Shown in pieces: positions 1 to 8,401 of a stretch of 64,000 nt of DNA (its first letter is position 1; each line of letters opens with the position of its first letter). Made by a program: the position numbers and the translations under genes. The DNA is from an uncultured Maribacter sp. Lineage in GTDB: Bacteria; Bacteroidota; Bacteroidia; Flavobacteriales; Flavobacteriaceae. The notes beneath the pieces were generated by a model. It was not told the DNA's origin. It saw nothing but the letters and a program-made list of their open reading frames with translations, and ran no database searches. The stretch spans positions 186,001-250,000 of the forward strand of contig CANNFY010000002.1 of the NCBI GenBank assembly GCA_947504045.1. The letters are read 5' to 3'.

Positions 1-1
1 T

Positions 2-766
2 TATTTAATACGAGTACAATATTTAGGTTTCCGTTTTAGTGGCTGGCAAAAACAACCGGGTTTTAAAACTATTGAAGGAATGTTGACCAAAACATTAAAA
101 TATATTTTGCCAGACATACCATTTAAAATTTTAGGAGCAGGTAGAACAGATGCTAAAGTTTCTGCTTTAGATGCTGCTTTCGAATTATTTTTAACTAACT
201 CTCCTTTAGAAAATATAGACGATTTTATTATTCTATTTAATAAAAACTTACCTTCTGATATTCGAATATTAGCTATTGAAGAAACAACTGCAGATTTTAA
301 TATTATACAACATAGTAAGTTAAAAGAATATGTATATCTATTTTCTTTTGGCGAAAAAAATCATCCTTTTTGTGCTCCATATTTAACCAATATTCAGGAA
401 AATTTAGATATAGATGTAATGCAAGAAGCTGCAAGTTGCTTTGTTGGAGAGCATAATTTTTCTAGCTTTACTGCTAGGTTACAAGAAAACACCAAAGTTA
501 CTAGAGAAATTAATTCTGCATATATTACTGAAAACACCTTACTTTTTGCCAATTTTTTTCCAAAAAAATCATACGCTTTTCATGTTAAAGGAAAAGGGTT
601 TATACGTTATCAAATTAGAATGATGATGGGAGCTTTATTTCAGGTTGGTAAAGGAGAATTTTCTATAGAGGAATTAAAAGCTAGTTTAACTTCAGAAAAT
701 ACTACACTGTTAAAACATGTAGCTCCTGGCTCTGGTTTATTATTAAATAATTTAGAATTTGATTAA
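2..766 (+). CDS. truA: TruA-family tRNA pseudouridine synthase, 5' end outside window
   Basis: This would isomerise uridine to pseudouridine in tRNA (positions 38-40 for true TruA). The reading frame is open from base 2, before the first ATG at 80, and begins YLIRVQYLGFRFSGWQKQPG, the conserved TruA N-terminus, so only a few residues are missing. The catalytic Asp lies in GAGRTDAKVSA (codon 149-151), and the C-terminal dimer segment GKGFIRYQIRMMMGAL is intact. The canonical motif is GRTDAGVHA, so the G-to-K and H-to-S changes mark a divergent copy, perhaps the second TruA paralogue seen in some flavobacteria. The hydrolase gene begins 8 bp downstream and is probably cotranscribed. Family assignment is firm; the exact tRNA target is inference. 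Confidence 0.88.
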   Translation, partial: YLIRVQYLGFRFSGWQKQPGFKTIEGMLTKTLKYILPDIPFKILGAGRTDAKVSALDAAFELFLTNSPLENIDDFIILFNKNLPSDIRILAIEETTADFNIIQHSKLKEYVYLFSFGEKNHPFCAPYLTNIQENLDIDVMQEAASCFVGEHNFSSFTARLQENTKVTREINSAYITENTLLFANFFPKKSYAFHVKGKGFIRYQIRMMMGALFQVGKGEFSIEELKASLTSENTTLLKHVAPGSGLLLNNLEFD

Positions 767-774
767 AATACATA

Positions 775-1572
775 ATGAAAAGATTAAAAAAAATACTTCT
801 ACTAATTGGAATATTGTATATAGGAATAGCAGCATTGGCTTATTTTAATCAAGAAAAATTAGTTTTTATGCCTTCAAAAATGCCAATGAATCATGTTTAT
901 GATTTTTGTCAACCTTTTGAAGAATTTTGGTTAAATGCCCCAGATGGTGGTAAAATAAATGCAATTCATATTAAAAATAATTCTACTAAAGGTGTAGTGC
1001 TTTATTTTCATGGTAATGCTGGTAATTTATCGCACTTAGGACATGTTGCTAATATGATTTCTAAAAAAGAATATGATATTATTATGATAGATTATAGAAC
1101 TTTTGGAAAGAGTAGTGGTACTTTAACAGAAGAAGCTATTTATGCCGATTCTGATTTGGTGTATACATACGCATTAGACAATTATTCTGAAGATAAAATT
1201 GTAGTATATGGTAGGTCTTTTGGCACTGGTGTAGCAAGTGCATTAGCGTCTAAAAATAAACCATGTAAACTTATTTTAGAATCTCCATTTTATAGTGCAG
1301 TAAGTTTAGGAAAACATAGGTTCCCTTTTTTGCCAATAGATTGGTTATCTAAATTTAGATTTCCTTCTAACGAGTATGTGAAGAATTTAAGTTGCCCTGT
1401 ATATATTTTTCATGGCAAAGAAGATCGTGTTATCCCTTTTTCTTCAAGTAAAAAACTATATGAAGAAATAAACGGAACTAACAAAATGTTTTTTGCTATA
1501 GAAAATGCAGGGCATAATTATTTACAAGACTATGAAACCTTTAAGCAAGGGTTGTCTAATGCTTTACCTTAA
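775..1572 (+). CDS. alpha/beta hydrolase, membrane-anchored (ABHD13/17-like)
   Basis: This is a 265-residue serine hydrolase with one N-terminal hydrophobic segment (residues about 6-24) that probably anchors it to the inner membrane. The oxyanion-loop motif YFHGNAGN (77-84), the nucleophile elbow GRSFGTG with Ser148, an acid in HGKEDRVIP (Asp217) and a terminal AGHN (His247) complete the triad. This arrangement is typical of the Bem46/ABHD13 group of esterase- or thioesterase-like proteins. The natural substrate cannot be read from the sequence. It follows the pseudouridine synthase gene by 8 bp and ends 3 bp before the convergent cysM stop, leaving no room for a separate terminator. Confidence 0.88.
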   Translation: MKRLKKILLLIGILYIGIAALAYFNQEKLVFMPSKMPMNHVYDFCQPFEEFWLNAPDGGKINAIHIKNNSTKGVVLYFHGNAGNLSHLGHVANMISKKEYDIIMIDYRTFGKSSGTLTEEAIYADSDLVYTYALDNYSEDKIVVYGRSFGTGVASALASKNKPCKLILESPFYSAVSLGKHRFPFLPIDWLSKFRFPSNEYVKNLSCPVYIFHGKEDRVIPFSSSKKLYEEINGTNKMFFAIENAGHNYLQDYETFKQGLSNALP

Positions 1573-1575
1573 AAT

Positions 1576-2460
1576 TTAATCAAAAATATTAGAAGATAAA
1601 TACCTGTCTCCGCGATCACAAACAATAGATACAATTACGCCTTTGTCTAAGGTAGAGGCTAGTTGTAAAGCGGCATAAGCTGCACCTCCGCTACTAACAC
1701 CACAAAATACACCTTCGGTTTTTGCTAAACTAATGCTTGTTTGTGTAGCTTGTTCTTGGTTTACTTCCATAACCTTATCTACTTTTGATGCATCAAAAAT
1801 TTTAGGTAAATATTCTTTTGGCCATTTACGAATTCCTGGAATTTTTGCGCCATCCATTGGTTGTACACCTACAATTTGTATATCAGAATTTTGCTCTTTT
1901 AAAAAAGTAGAAGTACCCATAATAGTTCCTGTTGTTCCCATGGCAGAAACAAAATGTGTTATTTTACCATCGGTATCTTTCCAAATTTCTGGGCCAGTGG
2001 TGTTATAATGTGCTTTCCAATTATTATTATTAGCAAATTGGTTTAACATAACATATCCTTCATTTGCAACTTTAGCGTCTGCATAATCTCTTGCTCCTTC
2101 AATACCAGCATCTGCACTTGTTAAGGTTACTTTTGCACCATAAGCACGCATAGTTTGTACTCTTTCTTTAGTAGAATTTTCTGGCATAACTAACTCTATA
2201 TCTATATTATAAATACCAGCAATCATTGCTAAAGCTATACCTGTATTTCCACTAGTAGCCTCTATTAATTTATCCTCTTTTTTAATAGCTCCAGTTTCTA
2301 AACCGGTTTTAATCATATTATATGCTGCGCGATCTTTTACACTACCTCCAGGATTATGACCTTCTAACTTAAAAAATAACTTAACATTTGGATTTTGATT
2401 AAGAACTCTGGCTTCTACTAATGGTGTATTGCCTATTAAATCTAATATTGTTTTAGACAT
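1576..2460 (-). CDS. cysM: cysteine synthase B (O-acetylserine sulfhydrylase)
   Basis: This PLP enzyme makes L-cysteine from O-acetylserine and sulfide (or thiosulfate) in the cytoplasm. PLP-binding Lys42 lies in GGSVKDRAA. The substrate loop EATSGNTGIALAM, the phosphate-binding TTGTIMG and the C-terminal GVSSGGA are present, and 294 residues is the usual CysM length. The gene overlaps the upstream cysE by 8 bp on the same strand, so acetylation of serine and sulfide insertion are encoded as one translationally coupled unit. CysM rather than CysK is favoured by length and motif spacing. Confidence 0.95.
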   Translation of the reverse strand: MSKTILDLIGNTPLVEARVLNQNPNVKLFFKLEGHNPGGSVKDRAAYNMIKTGLETGAIKKEDKLIEATSGNTGIALAMIAGIYNIDIELVMPENSTKERVQTMRAYGAKVTLTSADAGIEGARDYADAKVANEGYVMLNQFANNNNWKAHYNTTGPEIWKDTDGKITHFVSAMGTTGTIMGTSTFLKEQNSDIQIVGVQPMDGAKIPGIRKWPKEYLPKIFDASKVDKVMEVNQEQATQTSISLAKTEGVFCGVSSGGAAYAALQLASTLDKGVIVSIVCDRGDRYLSSNIFD

Positions 2461-3244
2461 TTGGTAGTGTTTTTATTTTAATTTCGGGTGTATGATAAAC
2501 AGTTGAGTTTTCTGGAACAGAAGCCGTAATCCATGCATTACCTCCAATAATACTATTTTTTCCTATTGTGGTATTACCACCTAAAATTGTAGCATTTGCA
2601 TAAATAGTTACATTATCTTCTATAGTTGGGTGTCTTTTTGTTTTTTGCAAATTTTTTGCAACATACAAACCTCCTAAAGTTACCCCTTGATAAATTTTTA
2701 CATGATTTTTAATTATTGCTGTTTCTCCAATAACTATTCCTGTTCCGTGATCTATATGAAAAGCATCTCCAATAATAGCACCAGGGTTAATATCTACTCC
2801 TGTTTGTCTATGCGCATACTCTGTCATTAATCTTGGTACTAAAGGAAAACCTTCTTTATAAAGTTCATGAGCTAACCTATATATTGCTATAGCATAAAAA
2901 CCTGGATATGCCATATATACTTCTTCTATAGATAAAGATGCTGGGTCACATTCTACTGTAGCTTCTGCATCTGTATTTAATTTTTCTAATACAACAGGTA
3001 ATTTTTCAACATAATTTTCCCAAACTTTTTTGCAAGATTTTTTTACATCCCAGCAAGCAATGTTTACTAATGCATCAAAATCTTCTTCTAATTTTTTTAA
3101 GTTTTCCTCCACAGGAGTATCAATATCAAAAAGTGTATAGAATAATCTATTTGTAAACTCTTCTACTTTTTCTTTAAGTTGATATCTTAAATTAGGCTGC
3201 TTTTTATGTTGTATTATTTTATTAATTACAGACTCTAGTTTCAT
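2453..3244 (-). CDS. cysE: serine O-acetyltransferase
   Basis: Transfers acetyl from acetyl-CoA to L-serine, the committed step of cysteine synthesis. It has an alpha-helical N-terminal half and a C-terminal left-handed beta-helix of hexapeptide repeats. The catalytic region HIDHGTGIVIGETAII and QGVTLGG are nearly identical to the E. coli CysE core. At 263 residues it is normal size. It is the first gene of the reverse-strand cysE-cysM pair. A TANNTTTG-type element lies 19 nt upstream of its ATG (3264-3271). Divergent from the DUF2461 gene at 3352. Confidence 0.94.
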   Translation of the reverse strand: MKLESVINKIIQHKKQPNLRYQLKEKVEEFTNRLFYTLFDIDTPVEENLKKLEEDFDALVNIACWDVKKSCKKVWENYVEKLPVVLEKLNTDAEATVECDPASLSIEEVYMAYPGFYAIAIYRLAHELYKEGFPLVPRLMTEYAHRQTGVDINPGAIIGDAFHIDHGTGIVIGETAIIKNHVKIYQGVTLGGLYVAKNLQKTKRHPTIEDNVTIYANATILGGNTTIGKNSIIGGNAWITASVPENSTVYHTPEIKIKTLPNV

Positions 3245-3263
3245 ATGTATATGATTAATACAT

Positions 3264-3271
3264 CAAAATTA
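3264..3271 (-). promoter_or_regulatory. candidate -7 promoter element for cysE-cysM
   Basis: The reverse strand reads TAATTTTG, matching the Bacteroidota sigma-ABfr -7 consensus TANNTTTG, and ends about 19 nt before the cysE start. No clear -33 TTTG was found at the usual spacing, so this is only a candidate. Confidence 0.4.
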
Positions 3272-3351
3272 ACCAAATATTAAAAAGGATAATATTCTAA
3301 ATGGTTAACTTTAGCATAAAATATTAACACTTTTGTCGAATTTTAGATTAT

Positions 3352-4020
3352 ATGATTACAAAACCTGTATTTGACTTTTTAAAAGCACTAGAAAAAAATA
3401 ATAATAGAGAGTGGTTTGCAGAAAACAAAGACGTTTTTATAAAACACCAATCGATTATTAAAGATTTTGCTGCTTTATTAATGGAAAATCTTAATAAACA
3501 TGACGAAATTGAGAAATTAAAGGTATTTAGAATTTATAGAGATGTACGTTTTTCTAAAGATAAAACACCTTACAAACCTCATTTTTCTATTTCTTTTACT
3601 AGATCAGGAGCTAAATTAAGAGGAGGCTATTATGTACAAATTAAGCCAGGAGATTCTTTTATAGCAACAGGGTTTTGGAATCCTAATTCTGAAGATTTAT
3701 TACGAATTAGGAAAGAGTTTGAAATAGATGCTTCAGAACTTAGAGATATTATTGAAGAAGATTTATTTAAAAACACCTGGGGAAACATTGTTGGAGATGC
3801 TGTAAAAACATCGCCAAAGGGTTTTGATAAAAATCATCCTAATATTGATTTAATAAAGAGAAAGCAATACATTTTTATTAAAAAATTCTCTGATAAAGAA
3901 GTTCTTTCAAAAGATTTTAGTACTACTATAGATAGCTCTTTTAAAACCATAAGACCTTTTTTTAATTTAATGAGTAGTATACTAACTACAAATTTAAATG
4001 GCGAATCTTTAGTGGATTAA
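3352..4020 (+). CDS. DUF2461 domain-containing protein
   Basis: This 222-residue soluble protein belongs to the DUF2461/TIGR02453 family, recognised by the N-terminal FLKALEKNNNREWFAENK, the FRIYRDVRFSKDKTPYK segment and the GGYYVQIKPGDSFIATGFW core. The family is widespread in bacteria and fungi and has no established biochemical function. Its length is typical. The 3' end overlaps the convergent gene at 4009 by 12 bp. Confidence 0.9.
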   Translation: MITKPVFDFLKALEKNNNREWFAENKDVFIKHQSIIKDFAALLMENLNKHDEIEKLKVFRIYRDVRFSKDKTPYKPHFSISFTRSGAKLRGGYYVQIKPGDSFIATGFWNPNSEDLLRIRKEFEIDASELRDIIEEDLFKNTWGNIVGDAVKTSPKGFDKNHPNIDLIKRKQYIFIKKFSDKEVLSKDFSTTIDSSFKTIRPFFNLMSSILTTNLNGESLVD

Positions 4021-4419
4021 TACCTCTTGCTCAAATATTTGTATTTGATCCTGAAGTCTTTTTATTACCAAATTCATCATCCGTTTATTTAATGCAGAAG
4101 AATCTTGTATATAAATAAGATACTCTTCTTCTGTAAAAGCACCAATAATAATACCTTTTAAAGAGTTTCTGAATTTTATATCTTTTTGTATTGCATTTTC
4201 TATGTATAACATTCTTTTTTCTAAAGAAAGTTCATAAAATTTATTTTTATGTTTTTTTATATAATTTTTAAATACGGCAACTAAAAGCTGATTTTGAAAT
4301 TTTAATACAGGTCGTAATGTTTGGTTCTGAAATCGCTCATTATTACCCATAGATTCGTTTATTGCTGAAGTTGGTATATCTGGACGAATCTTTAAAAGAT
4401 ATTGGGATCTATCTAACAT
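4009..4419 (-). CDS. conserved flavobacterial protein of unknown function
   Basis: A 136-residue cytoplasmic protein from MLDRSQYLLKIRPDIPTS. The frame extends upstream to an ATG at 4458, but those extra 13 residues are hydrophobic and atypical, and from memory the homologues begin near the start chosen here. It is helix-rich and charged, with the core ENAIQKDIKFRNSLKGIIIG and a C-terminal amphipathic stretch. Similar proteins are common in Flavobacteriaceae and are sometimes labelled glyoxalase, but no VOC-fold metal motif is visible here. It shares its last 12 bp with the convergent DUF2461 gene. Confidence 0.75.
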   Translation of the reverse strand: MLDRSQYLLKIRPDIPTSAINESMGNNERFQNQTLRPVLKFQNQLLVAVFKNYIKKHKNKFYELSLEKRMLYIENAIQKDIKFRNSLKGIIIGAFTEEEYLIYIQDSSALNKRMMNLVIKRLQDQIQIFEQEVLIH

Positions 4420-4572
4420 AATTAAATGTGTTTTTATAAAGATATAAAGAAAGCCCAATGTATATTTCTACTAAATAATTAGTTTTTAACGTGGTTATTA
4501 ACAAATAGCATATTGCTGTAATTTATTCTAAATTAGTATTTTTTAATTTTTGTTTAAAGTAATTATAGTGTC

Positions 4573-5469
4573 ATGAAATTTGGGAAAGTAGAACAACCGG
4601 AACTTATAGATTTTACATTGCCAAAAGATCATGAAGGCACAAAAAAGGTTCTTTCTAAAATTAATAACCAAACGCCAACTAAAATTTATGTAGGTTGTGC
4701 AAAATGGAATAAACAAGATTTAAAAAACTTTTATCCAAGAGGAACTAAAGATGAGTTAAAGTATTATTCTTCTCAATTTAATAGTATAGAATTAAATGCT
4801 ACTTTTTATAGGATATTTCCAGCGGAACAGTATAAAAAATGGTACGATAAAACTCCAGAAAATTTTAAGTTTTTTCCTAAAATAGTACAAAACGTAAGTC
4901 ATTTAAGAAGACTTAATGATCAAGCATATCCGATTTTAGAAGAATACCTTAATGCAACAGTAAACTTAAAAGAAAAGTTAGGAACTATATTTTTACAATT
5001 ACATAGTAATTTTGGGCCAAAAAATTGGGATAGAGTAGAACGTTTTATAAAATATTGGCCAAAAGAACTTCCGCTTTCTATAGAGTTTAGACATAAAGAC
5101 TGGTTTAACATTACAACCGTAGCTAATGAGTTGTATTCTTTATTAGAAGAAAATAATATAAGTAATACTATAGTAGACACTGCTGGCAGAAGAGATTTAA
5201 TGCATATGCGTCTTACAAATAACGAAGCCTTTATACGTTATGTAGGTTCTAACCATGAAAGTGATTATAAAAGACTAGACGATTGGGTAACTAGGTTAAG
5301 TTATTGGAAGAAACTTGGGTTACAAAATATTCATTTTTTTGTGCATCAAAATTTAGAATTAGAGTCTCCGTTATTAACGGCTTATTTTATTAAAGAATTA
5401 AATAAAAATATTGGTAGTAATTTAATTATTCCAAAAATGAATAATAATTCTAATCCAAAGTTGTTCTAG
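4573..5469 (+). CDS. DUF72 domain-containing protein
   Basis: A 298-residue soluble protein of the DUF72 (YecE-like) TIM-barrel-fold family. Diagnostic segments are the N-terminal YVGCAKWN, FNSIELNATFYRIF, and the central LSIEFRHKDWF and RLTNNEAFIRYVG. The family has unknown function; its fold and conserved acidic residues suggest a nuclease- or isomerase-like enzyme, which is inference. The next gene begins 34 bp downstream on the same strand. Confidence 0.9.
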   Translation: MKFGKVEQPELIDFTLPKDHEGTKKVLSKINNQTPTKIYVGCAKWNKQDLKNFYPRGTKDELKYYSSQFNSIELNATFYRIFPAEQYKKWYDKTPENFKFFPKIVQNVSHLRRLNDQAYPILEEYLNATVNLKEKLGTIFLQLHSNFGPKNWDRVERFIKYWPKELPLSIEFRHKDWFNITTVANELYSLLEENNISNTIVDTAGRRDLMHMRLTNNEAFIRYVGSNHESDYKRLDDWVTRLSYWKKLGLQNIHFFVHQNLELESPLLTAYFIKELNKNIGSNLIIPKMNNNSNPKLF

Positions 5470-5503
5470 TAGTATATTCTTACTTAATTTTACACAAAAA
5501 ACT

Positions 5504-5902
5504 ATGAGATTTCATACTAGAAAATGGGTTAAACCTGGAGATTTAAATGCTAATTCTACTTTGTTTGGAGGTACTGTTTTAGCTTGGATAGATGAAGAAT
5601 GTGCTTTATATGCAATTATTCAGTTAGAAAATAAAAGGGTAGTTACAAAGTATATGTCCGAAATAAATTTCATGAGTTCTGCTGTAAAAGGAGATGTAAT
5701 TGAAATTGGAATTGAAGTGGTTAAATTTGGTAAATCTTCTCTTACGTTAAATTGTGAAGTACGTAATAAAATGACGCATGAAACCATAGTAACTGTTGAA
5801 AATATTATTATGGTTAACCTTGGTGAAAATGGTAAGCCAAAACCACACGGAAAAACTAAAATAGAATATGTAAAAGATAGATTAGCAGTAGAAGAATCTT
5901 AG
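5504..5902 (+). CDS. acyl-CoA thioesterase (hot-dog fold, YciA-like)
   Basis: Hydrolyses acyl-CoA to free acid and CoA. The 132-residue single hot-dog domain begins with KPGDLNANSTLFGGTVLAWI; the Asn and the Asp that follows (AWIDEEC) are the usual active-site residues of the YciA/BACH group. The central helix EINFMSSAVKGDVIEIG matches the fold. Size is normal for a single-domain member acting as a hexamer. A strong hairpin terminator follows at 5936. Chain-length preference is unknown. Confidence 0.9.
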   Translation: MRFHTRKWVKPGDLNANSTLFGGTVLAWIDEECALYAIIQLENKRVVTKYMSEINFMSSAVKGDVIEIGIEVVKFGKSSLTLNCEVRNKMTHETIVTVENIIMVNLGENGKPKPHGKTKIEYVKDRLAVEES

Positions 5903-6242
5903 ATTTTTACCTAATACTTAAAAACTTGTTTTACCAAAAAGGATATACATTAGTATATCCTTTTTTTATTTTTCGTTTATAAATATTTTAAGTTTTTTTT
6001 AACAAGAAACGTCTACAAAAGGCATAAAACATAGATAAAGTGTATGTTTTTATAGTTTTTTAACCTACAATTATTGACTTTTTACAACACTATTAGTGTA
6101 TTAGATAACATTTTATTGTGTACAATACATTATTAGTAGAGATTTATTGCTGTTATGTTTTAAAAATTATAATGTTTTTCAAATAAAATACGAAGCAAAT
6201 TATAATTTAAAAGACAATTTTTTAATATAAACCCATATTTTA
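5903..6242. other. intergenic region before the hybrid-kinase operon
   Basis: 340 bp without a credible gene. It holds the terminator at 5936-5967 and the leader of the signalling/polysaccharide operon. A near-palindrome ATTGTGTACAAT at 6115-6126 resembles GntR/FadR-type operators with one mismatch. No convincing TANNTTTG element was identified close to the start. Confidence 0.5.
5936..5967 (+). terminator. rho-independent terminator after thioesterase gene
   Basis: AAAAAGGATATAC, a 4-nt ATTA loop, then GTATATCC and a run of seven T. The stem is 8 bp plus A/T extension, 34 bp after the thioesterase stop. Confidence 0.85.
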
Positions 6243-8021
6243 TTGAAAACTAAAGACCTACTAAATCAAATGTCTCGAATAGAACTTACTTTAAACGAAT
6301 TTTCGTTTGAAGAGTTAAATACCACAGAGGCTGCAAAACTTAAAAAATCTTTTTCATCTTTTAAAACTAATCTAGAATCTAAAATTTTTGGACCACTAGT
6401 TTCTAGTCCAGTAGATACAGATTTTACAGAAGAAAGGGTAGATAATAGTACGGAGTTAAGTACCAATACAAATGCTAATAAATTAATAGCAAATGTTAGT
6501 CATGAAATTAGAACGCCATTAAATGGTATTATTGGCTTTGCAGACTTATTAAAAGAGACTAAACTTAAAGAGGAGCAATTAGAGCAAGTAAATGCTATAC
6601 AAACCGCTTCATATTCATTACTAGAAATAATTAACGAACTTTTAGAGTTTTCAAAACTTTCAGCAGGTTTAGAAGAGTTTGAAAGTGTAGACTTTAGCTT
6701 TCATGATTTGGTTAAAGACGTAGTTTATTTATGTAAAACATTACGTACCAATAAAAAAATACAAATACATACAAAAATAGATGAAGCTATACCAGAAACA
6801 TTAATTGGAGATCCATCTAAATTGTCTCAAATTTTATTAAATCTTATAGGCAATTCTATAAAATTTGTAGAAAAAGGAGGAATAACATTAGAAATTACTT
6901 TAAAAGAACTAAAAGATAAAAGAAACTTTATTATAGCTTTTAGTGTAAAAGATACTGGTATTGGAATGACTAGTAAACAGCTAAATCATATTTTTGATTC
7001 TTATAGGCAAGCGGAATATAATACTTCTGCAAAATACGGAGGCACAGGTCTTGGCTTAAGTATTGTAAAGCAAATTGTAGAAAAACTTGGTGGTAATATT
7101 AATGTAACAAGTAAGGTTGGTGTTGGTACCAACTTTAATTTTGAATTACCTTATAAAGAAGGAAACGACTCTAAAGTTGTAAAGAAAAATAAAAACACCA
7201 TAAACTTACAAAAAGGTAGACAGTTAGTAAATGGTACTCGTGTATTAGTTTTTGAAGATAATGTATTAAATCAAAAATTAATAGAACAACGTTTAAGTAC
7301 TTGGGGCTGTAAAACCTTTATAACAGATAGTGCCACGTATGGTATTAACATATTAAAAAACAAAACAATTGATATTGTTCTGATGGATTTAAGAATGCCA
7401 AATATGAATGGTTTTCAAATTACAGAACTAATTAGAACACATAAAAAAAACTACATAAAACAAGTACCTATAATTGCTTTATCTGCAGATTTTAGTGCGC
7501 GAGACCAAGAGCAATGCTCTAAATACGGAATTAACGATTTTATATTAAAACCATATAGTCCGGACGATTTACTAATAAAACTTGTAAAAAATAAAAAAAA
7601 TATGATTTCCCCTCAAATACAAGAAACACCCAATTATATAGAAGTTAAAAAAGATATGGTTTCTAGTACACAAATAGATTTAACCCCTATTTGGAAAGAA
7701 TGCATGGGACAAATAGAACTTTTAGAAGAGCTATTATCTTTATTTAAGAAAAATGCAGATGAGTTTATTAACGTTGTAAAAATACATTTAACAAATAATG
7801 CTTTTGAAGAAATAGGGTTGGCCGCACATAAAATTAAAGCAGGCTTAGCTATGTTACAAACAGAAAATTTGTTAGAAATTATTGTACAAATACAAAACAG
7901 CTGTAAAGAAAATATTGATAAAAAACATATTGAGTTTTTATACGGAAGATTTTTAATAGAATACCCTTTAGTAGAATCAGAATTAGGCCTTGCTTTAGAT
8001 AAAATTAAAAGCAAAGAATAA
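6243..8021 (+). CDS. cytosolic hybrid histidine kinase (HisKA-HATPase-REC-HPt)
   Basis: This 592-residue phosphorelay sensor has no membrane segment, so it is cytoplasmic or recruited by a partner. After a short helical N-terminus come the HisKA helix (His87 in NVSHEIRTPLNG), the HATPase domain (N-box Asn204, DTGIGM, GTGLGLSIV), a receiver domain (acidic pair EDN near 338, phospho-acceptor Asp382 in LMDLRMPNMNG, Lys436) and a C-terminal HPt domain with His529 in AAHKIKAGLAML. A full His-Asp-His relay is therefore in one chain, with the separate receiver encoded 4 bp downstream as obvious final acceptor. The frame opens with a TTG at 6243; ATG at 6270 is an alternative start. It heads the polysaccharide-synthesis array. 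No sensory domain was recognised. Confidence 0.93.
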   Translation: MKTKDLLNQMSRIELTLNEFSFEELNTTEAAKLKKSFSSFKTNLESKIFGPLVSSPVDTDFTEERVDNSTELSTNTNANKLIANVSHEIRTPLNGIIGFADLLKETKLKEEQLEQVNAIQTASYSLLEIINELLEFSKLSAGLEEFESVDFSFHDLVKDVVYLCKTLRTNKKIQIHTKIDEAIPETLIGDPSKLSQILLNLIGNSIKFVEKGGITLEITLKELKDKRNFIIAFSVKDTGIGMTSKQLNHIFDSYRQAEYNTSAKYGGTGLGLSIVKQIVEKLGGNINVTSKVGVGTNFNFELPYKEGNDSKVVKKNKNTINLQKGRQLVNGTRVLVFEDNVLNQKLIEQRLSTWGCKTFITDSATYGINILKNKTIDIVLMDLRMPNMNGFQITELIRTHKKNYIKQVPIIALSADFSARDQEQCSKYGINDFILKPYSPDDLLIKLVKNKKNMISPQIQETPNYIEVKKDMVSSTQIDLTPIWKECMGQIELLEELLSLFKKNADEFINVVKIHLTNNAFEEIGLAAHKIKAGLAMLQTENLLEIIVQIQNSCKENIDKKHIEFLYGRFLIEYPLVESELGLALDKIKSKE

Positions 8022-8025
8022 TACC

Positions 8026-8391
8026 ATGGCAAAAAAAATATTACTTGCAGATGATGACGAACTATTGGTTTCCTTACTTCAATTTAGATTAAAAAAAGAA
8101 GGCCATGAAGTAACTTTTGTATCTAACGGAAAACAGGTAAAAGAGTATTTAGATACTACAATACCAGATGTTATAGTAAGTGATATTATGATGCCCTATT
8201 TTTCAGGAATAGAACTAGTAGATTTTGTTAGAAACGATTTAAAATTAGCTATTCCTATTATTATAATTTCTTCGGCAGGTAATGAAGAGAATGTTTTAAG
8301 TGCTTTTGAGTTAGGCGCAAATGATTTTATATCAAAACCATTTAGCCCAACAGAATTATTAATGAGAATAACCAAAGAATTAACTAAATAA
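8026..8391 (+). CDS. single-domain response regulator (CheY-like)
   Basis: A 121-residue stand-alone receiver. The acidic cluster ADDDE (9-13), phospho-acceptor Asp53 in VSDIMMPYFSG, the switch Ser in IIISSAG and the conserved Lys in FISKPF are all present. There is no output domain, so it must act by protein-protein contact. Its position between the hybrid kinase (4 bp upstream) and the HEAT-repeat membrane protein (10 bp downstream) suggests that the scaffold or the glycosyltransferase complex is its target. That link is inference. Confidence 0.93.
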   Translation: MAKKILLADDDELLVSLLQFRLKKEGHEVTFVSNGKQVKEYLDTTIPDVIVSDIMMPYFSGIELVDFVRNDLKLAIPIIIISSAGNEENVLSAFELGANDFISKPFSPTELLMRITKELTK

Positions 8392-8401
8392 CCAACCTCG
8401 T

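Noticed and set aside
4009-4419. Glyoxalase annotation often given to similar proteins
   Set aside because: No VOC-fold beta-alpha-beta-beta-beta pattern or metal ligands; kept as unknown function.
6115-6126. ATTGTGTACAAT as a GntR operator for the kinase operon
   Set aside because: One mismatch from symmetry and no link to a regulator; noted only as a weak candidate.
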